NCBI RefSeq assembly: GCF_050038885.1
Contig: NZ_CP143624.1
Coordinates: 5,766,001 to 5,830,000, forward strand
Direction: 5' to 3'
From: Myxococcus flavus
Lineage (GTDB): Bacteria; Myxococcota; Myxococcia; Myxococcales; Myxococcaceae
Length of the DNA: 64,000 nucleotides
Below the pieces are notes generated by a model, which did not search any database, was not told the origin of the DNA, and saw nothing but the letters and a program-made list of their open reading frames with translations. Positions 47,933-55,452 of the stretch are shown piece after piece. The position numbers were made by a program, and so were the translations under genes. Position 1 is the first letter of the stretch. The number at the start of each line of letters is the position of its first letter.

Positions 47933-48895
47933 GTGGCGGAGGAGAAGATCAACAAGGTGACCATCATCGGCTCGGGGCCCGCGGGCTACACCGCGGCCAT
48001 CTACGCCGCGCGCGCCAACCTGCAGCCGGTGGTGTTCGCCGGAGGGCCCACGCTGGAGCACCCGCAGCGCGTTCCGGGCGGGCAGCTCATGGTGACGACC
48101 GACGTGGAGAACTACCCGGGCTTCCCGGAGGCCATCACCGGCCCGGAGCTGATGGAGCGCTTCCAGAAGCAGGCGGAGCGGTTCGGCACCACCATCCACA
48201 TGGAGAACGTGGTGAAGGTGGATTTCTCCCAGCGCCCCTTCCTCATCCAGGGGGAGAGCGTCAGCTACCGCTCGGAGACGGTCATCATCTCCACCGGCGC
48301 TACCGCGAAGTGGCTGGGCGTGAAGGGCGAGGACACCTACAAGAACCGCGGCGTCTCCGCGTGCGCCACCTGCGACGGTGCCTTCTTCAAGAAGCAGGAC
48401 GTGCTGGTGGTAGGCGGCGGTGACACGGCCATGGAGGAGGCGACGTACCTGGCGAAGATCGTCAACCACGTCACCCTCATCCACCGCCGCGACACGCTGC
48501 GCGCCTCCAAGGTGATGCAGGAGCGCGCGCTGCAGAACCCGAAGATTTCCTTCATGTGGGACTCCGCGGTGGAGGAGGTCGTCGGCGACGCGAAGGGCAT
48601 GAATGGCGCGGTGGTGCGCAACCTGAAGACGGGCGACAGCCAGCTGGTGAAGGCGACGGGCCTGTTCGTGGCCATTGGCCACACGCCCAACACGGAGCTG
48701 TTCCAGGGCGTGCTGGAGACGCACCAGGGCGGCTACCTGAAGACGGTGCCAGGCTCCACGCGCACCAACATCGAGGGCGTCTTCGCCTGCGGTGACGTGC
48801 AGGACCACTACTACCGCCAGGCCATCACCGCGGCGGGCACGGGCTGCATGGCCGCCATCGACGCGGAGCGCTGGCTCATCGAGCACGGCGAGTAG
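47933..48895 (+). CDS. trxB: thioredoxin reductase
   Basis: 320 residues from the GTG at 47933, which has GGGAGGAG three bases upstream. The FAD-binding motif IIGSGPAGYTAAIYAARA is at the N-terminus, the redox centre CATC (Cys144 and Cys147) is followed by DGAFF, and the NADPH motif VVGGGDTAMEEATYL follows. GVFACGDVQD closes the FAD site. The low-molecular-weight thioredoxin reductase passes electrons from NADPH to thioredoxin in the cytoplasm. A strong terminator follows at 48931. Confidence 0.97.
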   Translation: MAEEKINKVTIIGSGPAGYTAAIYAARANLQPVVFAGGPTLEHPQRVPGGQLMVTTDVENYPGFPEAITGPELMERFQKQAERFGTTIHMENVVKVDFSQRPFLIQGESVSYRSETVIISTGATAKWLGVKGEDTYKNRGVSACATCDGAFFKKQDVLVVGGGDTAMEEATYLAKIVNHVTLIHRRDTLRASKVMQERALQNPKISFMWDSAVEEVVGDAKGMNGAVVRNLKTGDSQLVKATGLFVAIGHTPNTELFQGVLETHQGGYLKTVPGSTRTNIEGVFACGDVQDHYYRQAITAAGTGCMAAIDAERWLIEHGE

Positions 48896-48930
48896 CCTTC
48901 AGGCTCGCGCGAGGAGCCGCGAGCATCCCC

Positions 48931-48960
48931 AGGCCGGCCCTCCACCAGGGCCGGCCTTTC
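48931..48960 (+). terminator. intrinsic terminator after trxB
   Basis: AGGCCGGCCCT and AGGGCCGGCCT form a perfect 11-bp stem around CCACC, followed by TTCC. It isolates trxB from the PLP-enzyme gene. Confidence 0.8.
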
Positions 48961-48988
48961 CATATCCCGAGAAGGACGCAGCAAGGCC

Positions 48989-50173
48989 ATGAGCTCGAAG
49001 CAGAAGACGGTGGCGGTGCACGCCGGGTCGCGCCTGTCCGGCAGCAAGGCGGTGCCGGTGTCGCCGCCCATCTACCCGGCGGCGGTGAACTGGTTCGACA
49101 GCAGTGACGACCTGGACGCCGCCCTGGACGGGAAGGACTACGCCTATGCCCGCATCAGCGCGCCCAACACGACGCTGCTGGAAGAGGCGGTGGCGGCGCT
49201 GGAGGGCGCCGAGGAGTGCGTGGCGTATGCCAGCGGCATGGCGGCGCTGCGCTCCGTCTTCGAAGCCCAGGGGTTCCGGGCCGGCGACAGGCTGGTGATG
49301 CCGGCGGATGGCTATGGCGTCACGCGCGCGCTGTACAAGAATCTGTGCGCCACGCTGGGCGTGGAGCTGCACGCGCTCCTGATGACGGACCCCGCCGTGC
49401 CCGGGCGCATCCGCGAGCTGAAGCCGCGCATGGTGCTGGCGGAGAGCATCTCCAACCCGCTGCTGCGCGTGCCCGACCTGCGCGTGCTGGCAAAGGCGTG
49501 CCGGGACGTGGGCGCGACGTTCGTGGTGGACGGCACCTTCCCGTCGCCCGTGGGCCAGTGCGCACTGGCGCTGGGGGCGGACTACGCGGTGCAGTCCACC
49601 AGCAAGTGGCTCAACGGGCACAGCGACGCGCTGGGCGGCACGGTGAGCGCCTCGCGTGAGCGGATGGCGCCGCTGCGCGCCGCGCGTGTCCTCGCGGGGG
49701 ATGTGCTGGGCCCCTTCGAGGCGTGGTTGACCTTGCGCGGGCTGCGCACGCTGCCGGTGCGCATGAAGGCGCATGTGGAGCACGCGGCGCACGTGGCGCG
49801 GCGGCTGGCGGAGTCCCCATTGCTGGAGCGGGTCATCTACCCGGGGCTGCCGTCCCACCCGGACCACGCCACCGCCCATGCGTTGCTGCTGGGCGGCGGC
49901 CCCATGGTGGCGTTCGAAATCAAGGGCGCGGGGCGGCCGGAGAGCATGCGCTTCCTGGAGGCGCTGAAGGTGGGCCGGCCCGGCCCTTCACTGGGGGACG
50001 TGTGCACGCTGGTGATGCACGCGGCCAGCGCCAGCGCGCGCCGCTTCACCCCGGAGGAGCGCGCGGCGGCCGGCATCCAGGAGAACCTCATCCGCGTGTC
50101 CGTGGGCCTGGAAGACCCCGACGACATCGCCGACGACCTGCTCGCCGCGGTGGCGGAAGGGGTGCGCCGATGA
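48989..50173 (+). CDS. PLP-dependent Cys/Met-metabolism enzyme (cystathionine gamma-synthase family)
   Basis: 394 residues. The N-terminal half has the family pattern YAYARISAPNTTLLEEAVAALEG and CVAYASGMAALRSVF. The PLP lysine is in QSTSKWLNGHSDALGG near residue 206, and the C-terminal LIRVSVGLEDPDDIADDLL is the standard ending of the family. Members carry out cystathionine gamma-synthase, gamma-lyase, homocysteine synthase or methionine gamma-lyase reactions; the sequence does not decide which. The stop overlaps moaC (ATGA). metH lies about 10 kb further on but not in the same operon. Confidence 0.93.
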   Translation: MSSKQKTVAVHAGSRLSGSKAVPVSPPIYPAAVNWFDSSDDLDAALDGKDYAYARISAPNTTLLEEAVAALEGAEECVAYASGMAALRSVFEAQGFRAGDRLVMPADGYGVTRALYKNLCATLGVELHALLMTDPAVPGRIRELKPRMVLAESISNPLLRVPDLRVLAKACRDVGATFVVDGTFPSPVGQCALALGADYAVQSTSKWLNGHSDALGGTVSASRERMAPLRAARVLAGDVLGPFEAWLTLRGLRTLPVRMKAHVEHAAHVARRLAESPLLERVIYPGLPSHPDHATAHALLLGGGPMVAFEIKGAGRPESMRFLEALKVGRPGPSLGDVCTLVMHAASASARRFTPEERAAAGIQENLIRVSVGLEDPDDIADDLLAAVAEGVRR

Positions 50174-50664
50174 AGATGGTGGACGTGGGCGAGAAGCCGA
50201 AGACGGAGCGCGTGGCCGTGGCCACGGCGCTGCTGCGGATGCTCCCCGCCACGCGCGAGCGAATCCTCGCGGGGAAGGTGGAGAAGGGGGATGTGCTCGC
50301 CGCCGCGAGGCTCGCGGGCATCATGGCCGCCAAGCGCACGCCGGACTTCATTCCCCTGTGTCACCCCATCGCGCTCGCGGGCGTGGAGGTGTCGCTGGTG
50401 CCGGAGGAGGCGGGGCTCCGTGTGCGCGTGCAGGTGAAGACGGTGGACCGCACGGGCGTGGAGATGGAGGCGCTCACGGCGGCCTGCGCCGCGGCGCTGA
50501 CCGTCTATGACATGTGCAAGAGCGTGGACCGCGGCATGGTGCTGGACGCGGTGCAGCTCGAGCACAAGTCGGGTGGGCGCTCCGGCACGTGGCAACGGGA
50601 GGCGGAAGCGCCGGCTGCGAAGGCCGCGCCGCGGCGCCGACCGCGCGCGAAGAAGGCCCGGTGA
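50170..50664 (+). CDS. moaC: cyclic pyranopterin monophosphate synthase MoaC
   Basis: 164 residues. MVDVGEKPKTERVAVAT at the start, KRTPDFIPLCHPIALAGVEV with the substrate-binding Cys-His, VKTVDRTGVEMEALTA and MCKSVDRGM are all MoaC signatures. It acts after MoaA in molybdenum cofactor synthesis. A basic, alanine-rich extension (PAAKAAPRRRPRAKKAR) follows the domain and is not typical. The start overlaps the upstream stop by four bases. No other moa genes are in the window. Confidence 0.95.
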   Translation: MKMVDVGEKPKTERVAVATALLRMLPATRERILAGKVEKGDVLAAARLAGIMAAKRTPDFIPLCHPIALAGVEVSLVPEEAGLRVRVQVKTVDRTGVEMEALTAACAAALTVYDMCKSVDRGMVLDAVQLEHKSGGRSGTWQREAEAPAAKAAPRRRPRAKKAR

Positions 50665-51101
50665 CCTCCGTCCTGTAAGCCCGCAGGCGAGGGGACGTGG
50701 CGCCCGTTCGTGGGGCGTCGCCCGGAGGCCGCTTCGCGGCGCCATCCGCGAGCATCTCGTTTCGGCCGCCCGCTGCGCCAGGGCACGTGAGCTCGATGGA
50801 GGTCCGCCGCTCCAAGCCGCCGCTGCGCCGGGGCGTGTGCGAAGCCGTCCCGGCGACACACTGCGAGCCCCATTGTCGTCGAGGGCAGGGGCTCCCCGCG
50901 GGCCGATGTCCGCGTGCGCCGTCCGACACCGGCAGCGGGCCGCGGCGGCGGATGTCCGTCCGCGCACGCTCGGAATGTGGCGCCGTCCACTCGCGGCGGG
51001 CATTCCTCTCCGCGGGGGCTCCCGGTCCGAGGGGACGGTCCCCACGTTGCATCCCTGCACAGGCGAACGCGAAGGGCGCTCGCCAGTCCGAGGAGCGACG
51101 G
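50665..51101. other. 437-base gap after moaC, no gene seen
   Basis: Open frames exist on the plus strand, but they are arginine/proline-rich, lack periodic third-position GC and have no family features. No RNA gene, clear promoter or terminator was recognised. GAGGAG at the end belongs to the next gene. Confidence 0.5.
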
Positions 51102-51353
51102 GTGTTCGACCTGAAGGGCGTCCTGGCGCTGTATACGGCCCTGTTCGCCGCGGGCTGCGGTGCGCTCTCCGGGGAAGGGGATGCGGCCGAGGCGTCGCAG
51201 CCCATGGAGGACCGCACGGCGTGCGATGCCCAGGCCGCGCGCCGCCGGTACGTGTCGAAGGACCGGAGTGAGTGCCAGGCCGTCTTCTTCGTCTGCGCGC
51301 GGGGCGAGTCCCCCTTCTTCGACGCCTGTGGCTGCGGCTGCTCGGGCCACTGA
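51102..51353 (+). CDS. small cysteine-rich lipoprotein
   Basis: 83 residues from the GTG at 51102, with GAGGAG six bases upstream. The signal ends in a lipobox (LFAAGC). The mature part is short and ends with a cluster of cysteines: CQAVFFVCARG then FFDACGCGC. The pattern (Tyr-Val, spaced cysteines, final CGCGC) resembles short cysteine-rich domains I associate with myxobacterial lipoproteins, but no function is known. It ends nine bases from the converging NUDIX gene. Confidence 0.68.
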   Translation: MFDLKGVLALYTALFAAGCGALSGEGDAAEASQPMEDRTACDAQAARRRYVSKDRSECQAVFFVCARGESPFFDACGCGCSGH

Positions 51354-51362
51354 AGCGAGCGG

Positions 51363-51926
51363 CTACGGCGCCCCCGGGCCTTCCGCGCGCAGCCGTTCCA
51401 GGAAGAAGGCCGTCACCACCAGCGAGTGGGTGATGTGGCCCTCCAGGATGAGCCGGGGAAGGTCCGCGCGCGGATGCAGCTCCACCACGATGTCCTCGCC
51501 CTCGTCCTGCCGGCCCTCGTGCCGCTTCACGCAGTCGAGTGCGACGAAGCTGAAGCACAGGTTGCCCTGGAACGCGGGGTTGGGGTGCACCTGGCCCAGC
51601 GGCACCAGCCGGCCCGGCACGTAGCCGGTCTCCTCCTCCAGCTCGCGCGCCGCGGCGACCTCGGGGGCTTCGCCCGGGTCGACAATCCCGCCGGGGACCT
51701 CCAGCGTGCTGGCGCCGATGCCGAAGCGGAACTGCCGCACCAGCACGAGCTGGTCGTCCGGCGTCACCGCGATGACCGTCACCCAGTCCGCGCAGTCGAC
51801 GCGCACGCGCGGGTGCTCGAGGGCCGTGCGCGGGTCTGCCCACCAGTCCTGGCGCACCCGGGCCACGGTGTAGTCCTGCTCCAGCCCGCGGCGCAGCCTG
51901 CGCCAGGGCTTCACCCCTTGGGACAC
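51363..51926 (-). CDS. NUDIX hydrolase, ADP-ribose-pyrophosphatase-like
   Basis: 187 residues. The Nudix box runs from GG at 79-80 through E86 to REL-EEETGY at about 94-102, matching GX5EX7REUXEEXGU. The N-terminal part (WVTVIAVTPDDQLVLVRQFR) and the conserved proline in VPGGIVDPGE resemble ADP-ribose pyrophosphatases. These hydrolyse nucleoside diphosphate sugars and related compounds. The preceding gene on the same strand is the SirB1-type protein, separated by about 40 bases. Confidence 0.9.
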   Translation of the reverse strand: MSQGVKPWRRLRRGLEQDYTVARVRQDWWADPRTALEHPRVRVDCADWVTVIAVTPDDQLVLVRQFRFGIGASTLEVPGGIVDPGEAPEVAAARELEEETGYVPGRLVPLGQVHPNPAFQGNLCFSFVALDCVKRHEGRQDEGEDIVVELHPRADLPRLILEGHITHSLVVTAFFLERLRAEGPGAP

Positions 51927-51966
51927 GTGAAAGTCCTCCCCGGGCCCACGCGGGCCCCGGTGGTCG

Positions 51967-52821
51967 TCAGTTCAGCAGCGCGGCGCGCTCCCTCAGCTCG
52001 CGAGCCGTCATCTCCAGGCGCTCGCGGTCGGGGGCGTCGGGCGACAGCTCCAGGCAGCGCTCCACGTCCTTCAGCGCCGCGCGGTAGGCGCCCAGGCTGC
52101 CCAGCAGCGCCGCGCGCGTGCGCAGCTCGCCCGGGTGGTCCGGCGCGAGCAGCAGCAGCATGTCCACCACCGCCAGCCCGCGCTCGCAGTCCTCACGGCC
52201 CAGGTACACGCGCCGCAGGTTGGACAGCATCCGGTACGCAATCAGCTCCACCGGCGCGGGCGCCAGCATGCTGCGGTCGAACTTGAGCTGCGGCGCCACG
52301 CGCTTGAGCAGCTCCGCGCAGCCGTGCTCGGTGAGGATGTCCCCGTGGTGGAACGGGTCCATGACGAGCTTGTGGTCCCCCGCGTCGTGCGCGACCAGGA
52401 AGTGGCCGGGGAAGGGCACCCCGTACAGGGAGATGCCCGCGCGCCGCGCCACCTCCAGGTAGACGACGGACAGCGTTATCGGCAGCCCCAGCTTCCGCTC
52501 CAGCACCTGGTCCAGGAAGCTGTTCTCCGGCGAGTGGTAGTCGTCCTCGTTGCCGCGGAAGCCCTCGATGTCCGCCAGCACGTGGCGCAGCGCTCGCAGC
52601 GGCGCCAGGACCTCGCCCTTCTCGCTGAGTCGCTCCGCCTCCACCTGCACCCGGCACGCGAGCACGTCCAGCATGTGCAGACATCCGGGGGCGTCCAGCA
52701 GGGGTTTGTCCAACGTGGCGATGGCCAGGGCCGCCAGGTCCAGCCGCGGGGGCTCCGCGGCCAGGGCCGATACCAGCCGTTCCCGGGCCAGCGGCGGGCT
52801 GAATCCAGAGGGAATGCTCAC
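51967..52821 (-). CDS. SirB1/transglutaminase-like protein with TPR tail
   Basis: 284 residues. The segment GNEDDYHSPENSFLDQVLER, followed by GLPITLSVVYLEVARRAGI and YGVPFPGHFLVAH, is the SirB1 (transglutaminase-core-2) signature. C-terminal helices (LLLLAPDHPGELRTRAALLG; YRAALKDVERCLELSPDAPD) form TPRs, as is usual in the family. The family's biochemical role is not settled. No catalytic cysteine is evident in the SirB1 segment, so a protease or ligase role is doubtful. Start ATG 52821; NUDIX follows downstream. Confidence 0.88.
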   Translation of the reverse strand: MSIPSGFSPPLARERLVSALAAEPPRLDLAALAIATLDKPLLDAPGCLHMLDVLACRVQVEAERLSEKGEVLAPLRALRHVLADIEGFRGNEDDYHSPENSFLDQVLERKLGLPITLSVVYLEVARRAGISLYGVPFPGHFLVAHDAGDHKLVMDPFHHGDILTEHGCAELLKRVAPQLKFDRSMLAPAPVELIAYRMLSNLRRVYLGREDCERGLAVVDMLLLLAPDHPGELRTRAALLGSLGAYRAALKDVERCLELSPDAPDRERLEMTARELRERAALLN

Positions 52822-52875
52822 GGCGGGAACCAGTAACCCACGAGGGCTCGGACGGCAAAGGCAGGCAGCCGAGCG

Positions 52876-53151
52876 TCAGAATGCAGGAGGTTCAAGCGGC
52901 AGCCGTCCCTTGATTTCCGCCCGGAGGGCAATCTGGGCCGCAATCAGCCCGGACAGGATTCCATCCTCGAACTCGAATGTAGGATGTTCCTTGAGCTCCG
53001 GGAAGTCGTGGGAATTGCGCACCTCTTCCGGGGAGATGTTGGGGACGGCCTCACGGGCCAGGCGCAGGACCTTGGCCTGCTGTTGGGAAATCATCTTGTC
53101 GAAGAGCTGGGTGGACAGCTGCAGCATCTCTTCGGCCATCTGCTCCGTCAT
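52876..53151 (-). CDS. small conserved-looking hypothetical protein
   Basis: 91 residues, mostly helical and acidic: MTEQMAEEMLQLSTQLFDK, then QQAKVLRLAREAVPNISPEE, HPTFEFEDGILSGLIAAQIA and a short tail. No signal peptide, membrane segment or known motif. A CAGGAG lies about 11 bases before the ATG. Third-position GC and codon use look like real coding sequence. It lies upstream of the SirB1-type gene on the same strand, about 55 bases away. Confidence 0.65.
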   Translation of the reverse strand: MTEQMAEEMLQLSTQLFDKMISQQQAKVLRLAREAVPNISPEEVRNSHDFPELKEHPTFEFEDGILSGLIAAQIALRAEIKGRLPLEPPAF

Positions 53152-53481
53152 GGTTGTGTCGACTCCTGGGCGATGTCCCATCTGGCACGGCGGTAGCTGT
53201 AACGGAATGCGGCGGCGTCCGCCTCCCTCACATTGACTTCCGACCGGCCACACGGACCCGGGAATGCGCAGCGCACCAGGTCCGGGGGAAGACGTCCTGC
53301 ATGGACGGCGTCGCGGGCACTCTACCCCGGGAGGCGAGCAAGGCGGCTGGCTCCCTGGACGTGCGGCGGCGCGGACGGGGGCGCCCGGGTGGTCTGGCGC
53401 CCCGGTCATCCCCAGGTTGTCAGGGCACACGAACGCACCGGGGCCGGGGCCAGGGCGCCCGGGCAGAAAGGCAGACGCACG
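53152..53481. other. 330-base divergent gap
   Basis: Separates the minus-strand hypothetical from the plus-strand DUF2795 gene, so promoters for both should lie here. No confident -35/-10 pair, repeat or RNA gene was identified. Confidence 0.5.
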
Positions 53482-53799
53482 ATGGCTTATGGACTCGCGG
53501 AGGATCCGGCGCTCTCCATCACCCCGCATCTCGACGCCGTGGACTACCCCGTCGAGCGGGAGCAACTGGTGGCCGCCGCCGCGGACGCAGGCGCTCCCCC
53601 CGACATCATCAACCTCTTCAAGAGCCTGCCCCGCCAGGACTACGCCAGCCGTGAGGCGGTGATGCGGGACCTGGCCGAGGCTGCTCGCCGGTCCGCCCAG
53701 GGCGGCCTGAAGGACGACGACGGGGTGAACCGGGACCGCCGCAACATCGGCCGGGACCTGGTGGAGGACGCGCCGGAGGGCCAGACGCGTCATCCTTGA
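53482..53799 (+). CDS. DUF2795 domain protein
   Basis: 105 residues. VDYPVEREQLVAAAADAGAP, then IINLFKSLPRQDYASREAVM, is the DUF2795 pattern (YP...L...A...GAP...L..LP...Y.S...V). A second, shorter acidic-basic stretch (DDDGVNRDRRNIGRDLVED) ends it. The domain is small, helical and of unknown function, often near stress genes in actinobacteria and myxobacteria. It is followed by a lipoprotein gene about 80 bases on. Confidence 0.78.
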   Translation: MAYGLAEDPALSITPHLDAVDYPVEREQLVAAAADAGAPPDIINLFKSLPRQDYASREAVMRDLAEAARRSAQGGLKDDDGVNRDRRNIGRDLVEDAPEGQTRHP

Positions 53800-53878
53800 A
53801 CAGGAAGGCGCCCCTGGTGGACGCCCGCTGGTGGAAGCGCTCGCGGGCGCGGGCGCTTTCTGCCAGCGTGCAGCCGCG

Positions 53879-54784
53879 ATGCGTCCCGGGCCCTTGTCGT
53901 GCAGTCTCATGCTGTCGCTGACCGTCACCGCTTGCAGCCACAGGGCGTCGCTCTCGGTGCCGCCCTCGGAGCCGCGGCCGGCGACGGTCCGGCTGGACTT
54001 CCAGCCGCCGGTGGACCGCGTCCTCACGGAGACGCAGCGCAGCGTGCGCTCGGTGGAGCGCGGCGGCGAGGCCCTTCGCGAGGAGGTGGAGCTGACCACG
54101 CAGACGCGCTTCACGCCCTCGGAAGGCGGCTGGCTGCTGGCGCAGGTGGTGCCCCGCTCGCGGCTGTGGCGCAACGGCCAGGAGGTGCCTACCAGTGTGG
54201 CGGACGTGCTGGCCCGCTTCACGCTGCAGGCCTGGCTGGCGGCGGATGGAACCTTCGTGAAGCTCGTCGAGCCCGAGGCCGCCCAGGAGGCGCTGCGCCA
54301 GGTGGCGCCCACGGGCACGGAGGCCGGTGTGCTGGAGCGCTTCTTCGAACCCGAGGAGATGGAGGCCCGCGCGCGCCGCGAGTGGGAGGTGAAGTTCTCC
54401 GGCCTGCTCCAGCGCAACCTCACCGAGGGACAGCGCAGCTGGGCCGTGGACCTGGTGCCCATGGGCGACAGCCAGGTGGCCTACGTCCTGGAGCGCACCG
54501 TGCAAGGCACTCGCAACACGCCGCTGGGAGACGCGGTGGTGCTGAGCCTGCGCTGCCTGGACGCGCTGCCAGAGGAGGCGCCGGACGCGCTGACGGATGC
54601 GTGGGTGATGGCGGGCCGCCCGGAGCTCACGCCGGGCGTGTCCTGCGAGGGAGAGCAGCTGGTGGCGCGAGGGCGCTTCGTGCCGGTGAGCCGCCAGCTC
54701 ACGGTGCGGGCGACGGTGGCGGGCGAGGCGTGGACTGTCACGACGGAGTCCCGGGCAGAGGGGCTCCAGGAGGAGGCGCGATGA
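53879..54784 (+). CDS. lipoprotein of unknown function
   Basis: 301 residues from ATG 53879, chosen because it immediately precedes the signal (MLSLTVTAC lipobox). The mature part is beta-rich: TVRLDFQPPVDRVLTETQRS, TQTRFTPSEGGWLLAQVVPR and RGRFVPVSRQLTVRATVAGE are typical strands, with a central helical segment (RFFEPEEMEARARREWEVKF). No enzyme motif. Its stop overlaps the CoA-binding gene (ATGA), so the two are translated together. Confidence 0.75.
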   Translation: MRPGPLSCSLMLSLTVTACSHRASLSVPPSEPRPATVRLDFQPPVDRVLTETQRSVRSVERGGEALREEVELTTQTRFTPSEGGWLLAQVVPRSRLWRNGQEVPTSVADVLARFTLQAWLAADGTFVKLVEPEAAQEALRQVAPTGTEAGVLERFFEPEEMEARARREWEVKFSGLLQRNLTEGQRSWAVDLVPMGDSQVAYVLERTVQGTRNTPLGDAVVLSLRCLDALPEEAPDALTDAWVMAGRPELTPGVSCEGEQLVARGRFVPVSRQLTVRATVAGEAWTVTTESRAEGLQEEAR

Positions 54785-55224
54785 CCTGGGAGCAGAACCT
54801 CATCGAGGATGAAGCGGGCGTGGAGCGCGTGGTGAAGAGCGCGCGGCGGGTGGCCGTGCTGGGCATCAAGACGGAGCAGCAGTCGGGCCAGCCGGCCTAC
54901 TACGTGCCGGACTACCTGGCGCGCGCGGGCGTGGAGGTGGTGCCGGTGCCCGTCTACTACCCGGACGTGACGCACATCCTCGGCAAGCCGGTGTACCGGC
55001 GGCTGACGGACGTGCCCGGCGAGCTGGACCTCGTGGACGTGTTCCGCCGGCCGCAGGACATCGACGCGCACGTGGACGAGCTCATCGCCAAGAAGCCGAA
55101 GGCGGTGTGGTTCCAGTCCGGCATCCGCAATGACGCCGCCGCGGAGAAGCTGGCGAAGGCGGGCATCCAGGTGGTGCAGGACCGCTGCCTGATGGTGGAC
55201 CACCGGCGCTACGGCGCGCGGTAG
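54781..55224 (+). CDS. CoA-binding (YccU-like) protein
   Basis: 147 residues of the CoA_binding family: RRVAVLGIKTEQQSGQPAYY at the N-terminus, then YYPDVTHILGKPVYRRLTDV and LDLVDVFRRPQDIDAHVDEL, and WFQSGIRNDAAAEKLAKAGI. The Rossmann fold is the same as in succinyl-CoA synthetase alpha, but these stand-alone proteins have no known reaction. The start overlaps the lipoprotein stop. A repeat region follows directly. Confidence 0.9.
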   Translation: MTWEQNLIEDEAGVERVVKSARRVAVLGIKTEQQSGQPAYYVPDYLARAGVEVVPVPVYYPDVTHILGKPVYRRLTDVPGELDLVDVFRRPQDIDAHVDELIAKKPKAVWFQSGIRNDAAAEKLAKAGIQVVQDRCLMVDHRRYGAR

Positions 55225-55398
55225 GGACCGACGAAGCCGCACTGGGTGGCCGCGCTGCTTGGAGGCAGTGCCCCCAACATTCCGAATGGGCGGTGGGACC
55301 GACGAAGCGAGGGCGGCCGCGCTGCTTGGAAGCAGTGCCCTCGTCGTTCCGTGGACGGTGGGGACCGACGCGGCCGGGCTCGGTGGCCGCGCCTCGTC
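55224..55398. repeat. three imperfect direct copies of about 66-71 bp between converging genes
   Basis: Units begin GGGACCGACG at 55224, 55295 and 55361. Units 1 and 2 share GGCCGCGCTGCTTGGAGGCAGTGCCC (one base different, written here as two parts: GGCCGCGCTGCTTGG and A/GGCAGTGCCC); unit 3 keeps only the first half. The CTGCTTGGAGGCAG part can form a small hairpin. Confidence 0.7.
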
Positions 55399-55452
55399 TA
55401 TGGGCCTGCCGCCACCGTCTCAAGCGGGCGGCGGGCACCGGCGCGGCCTGCT

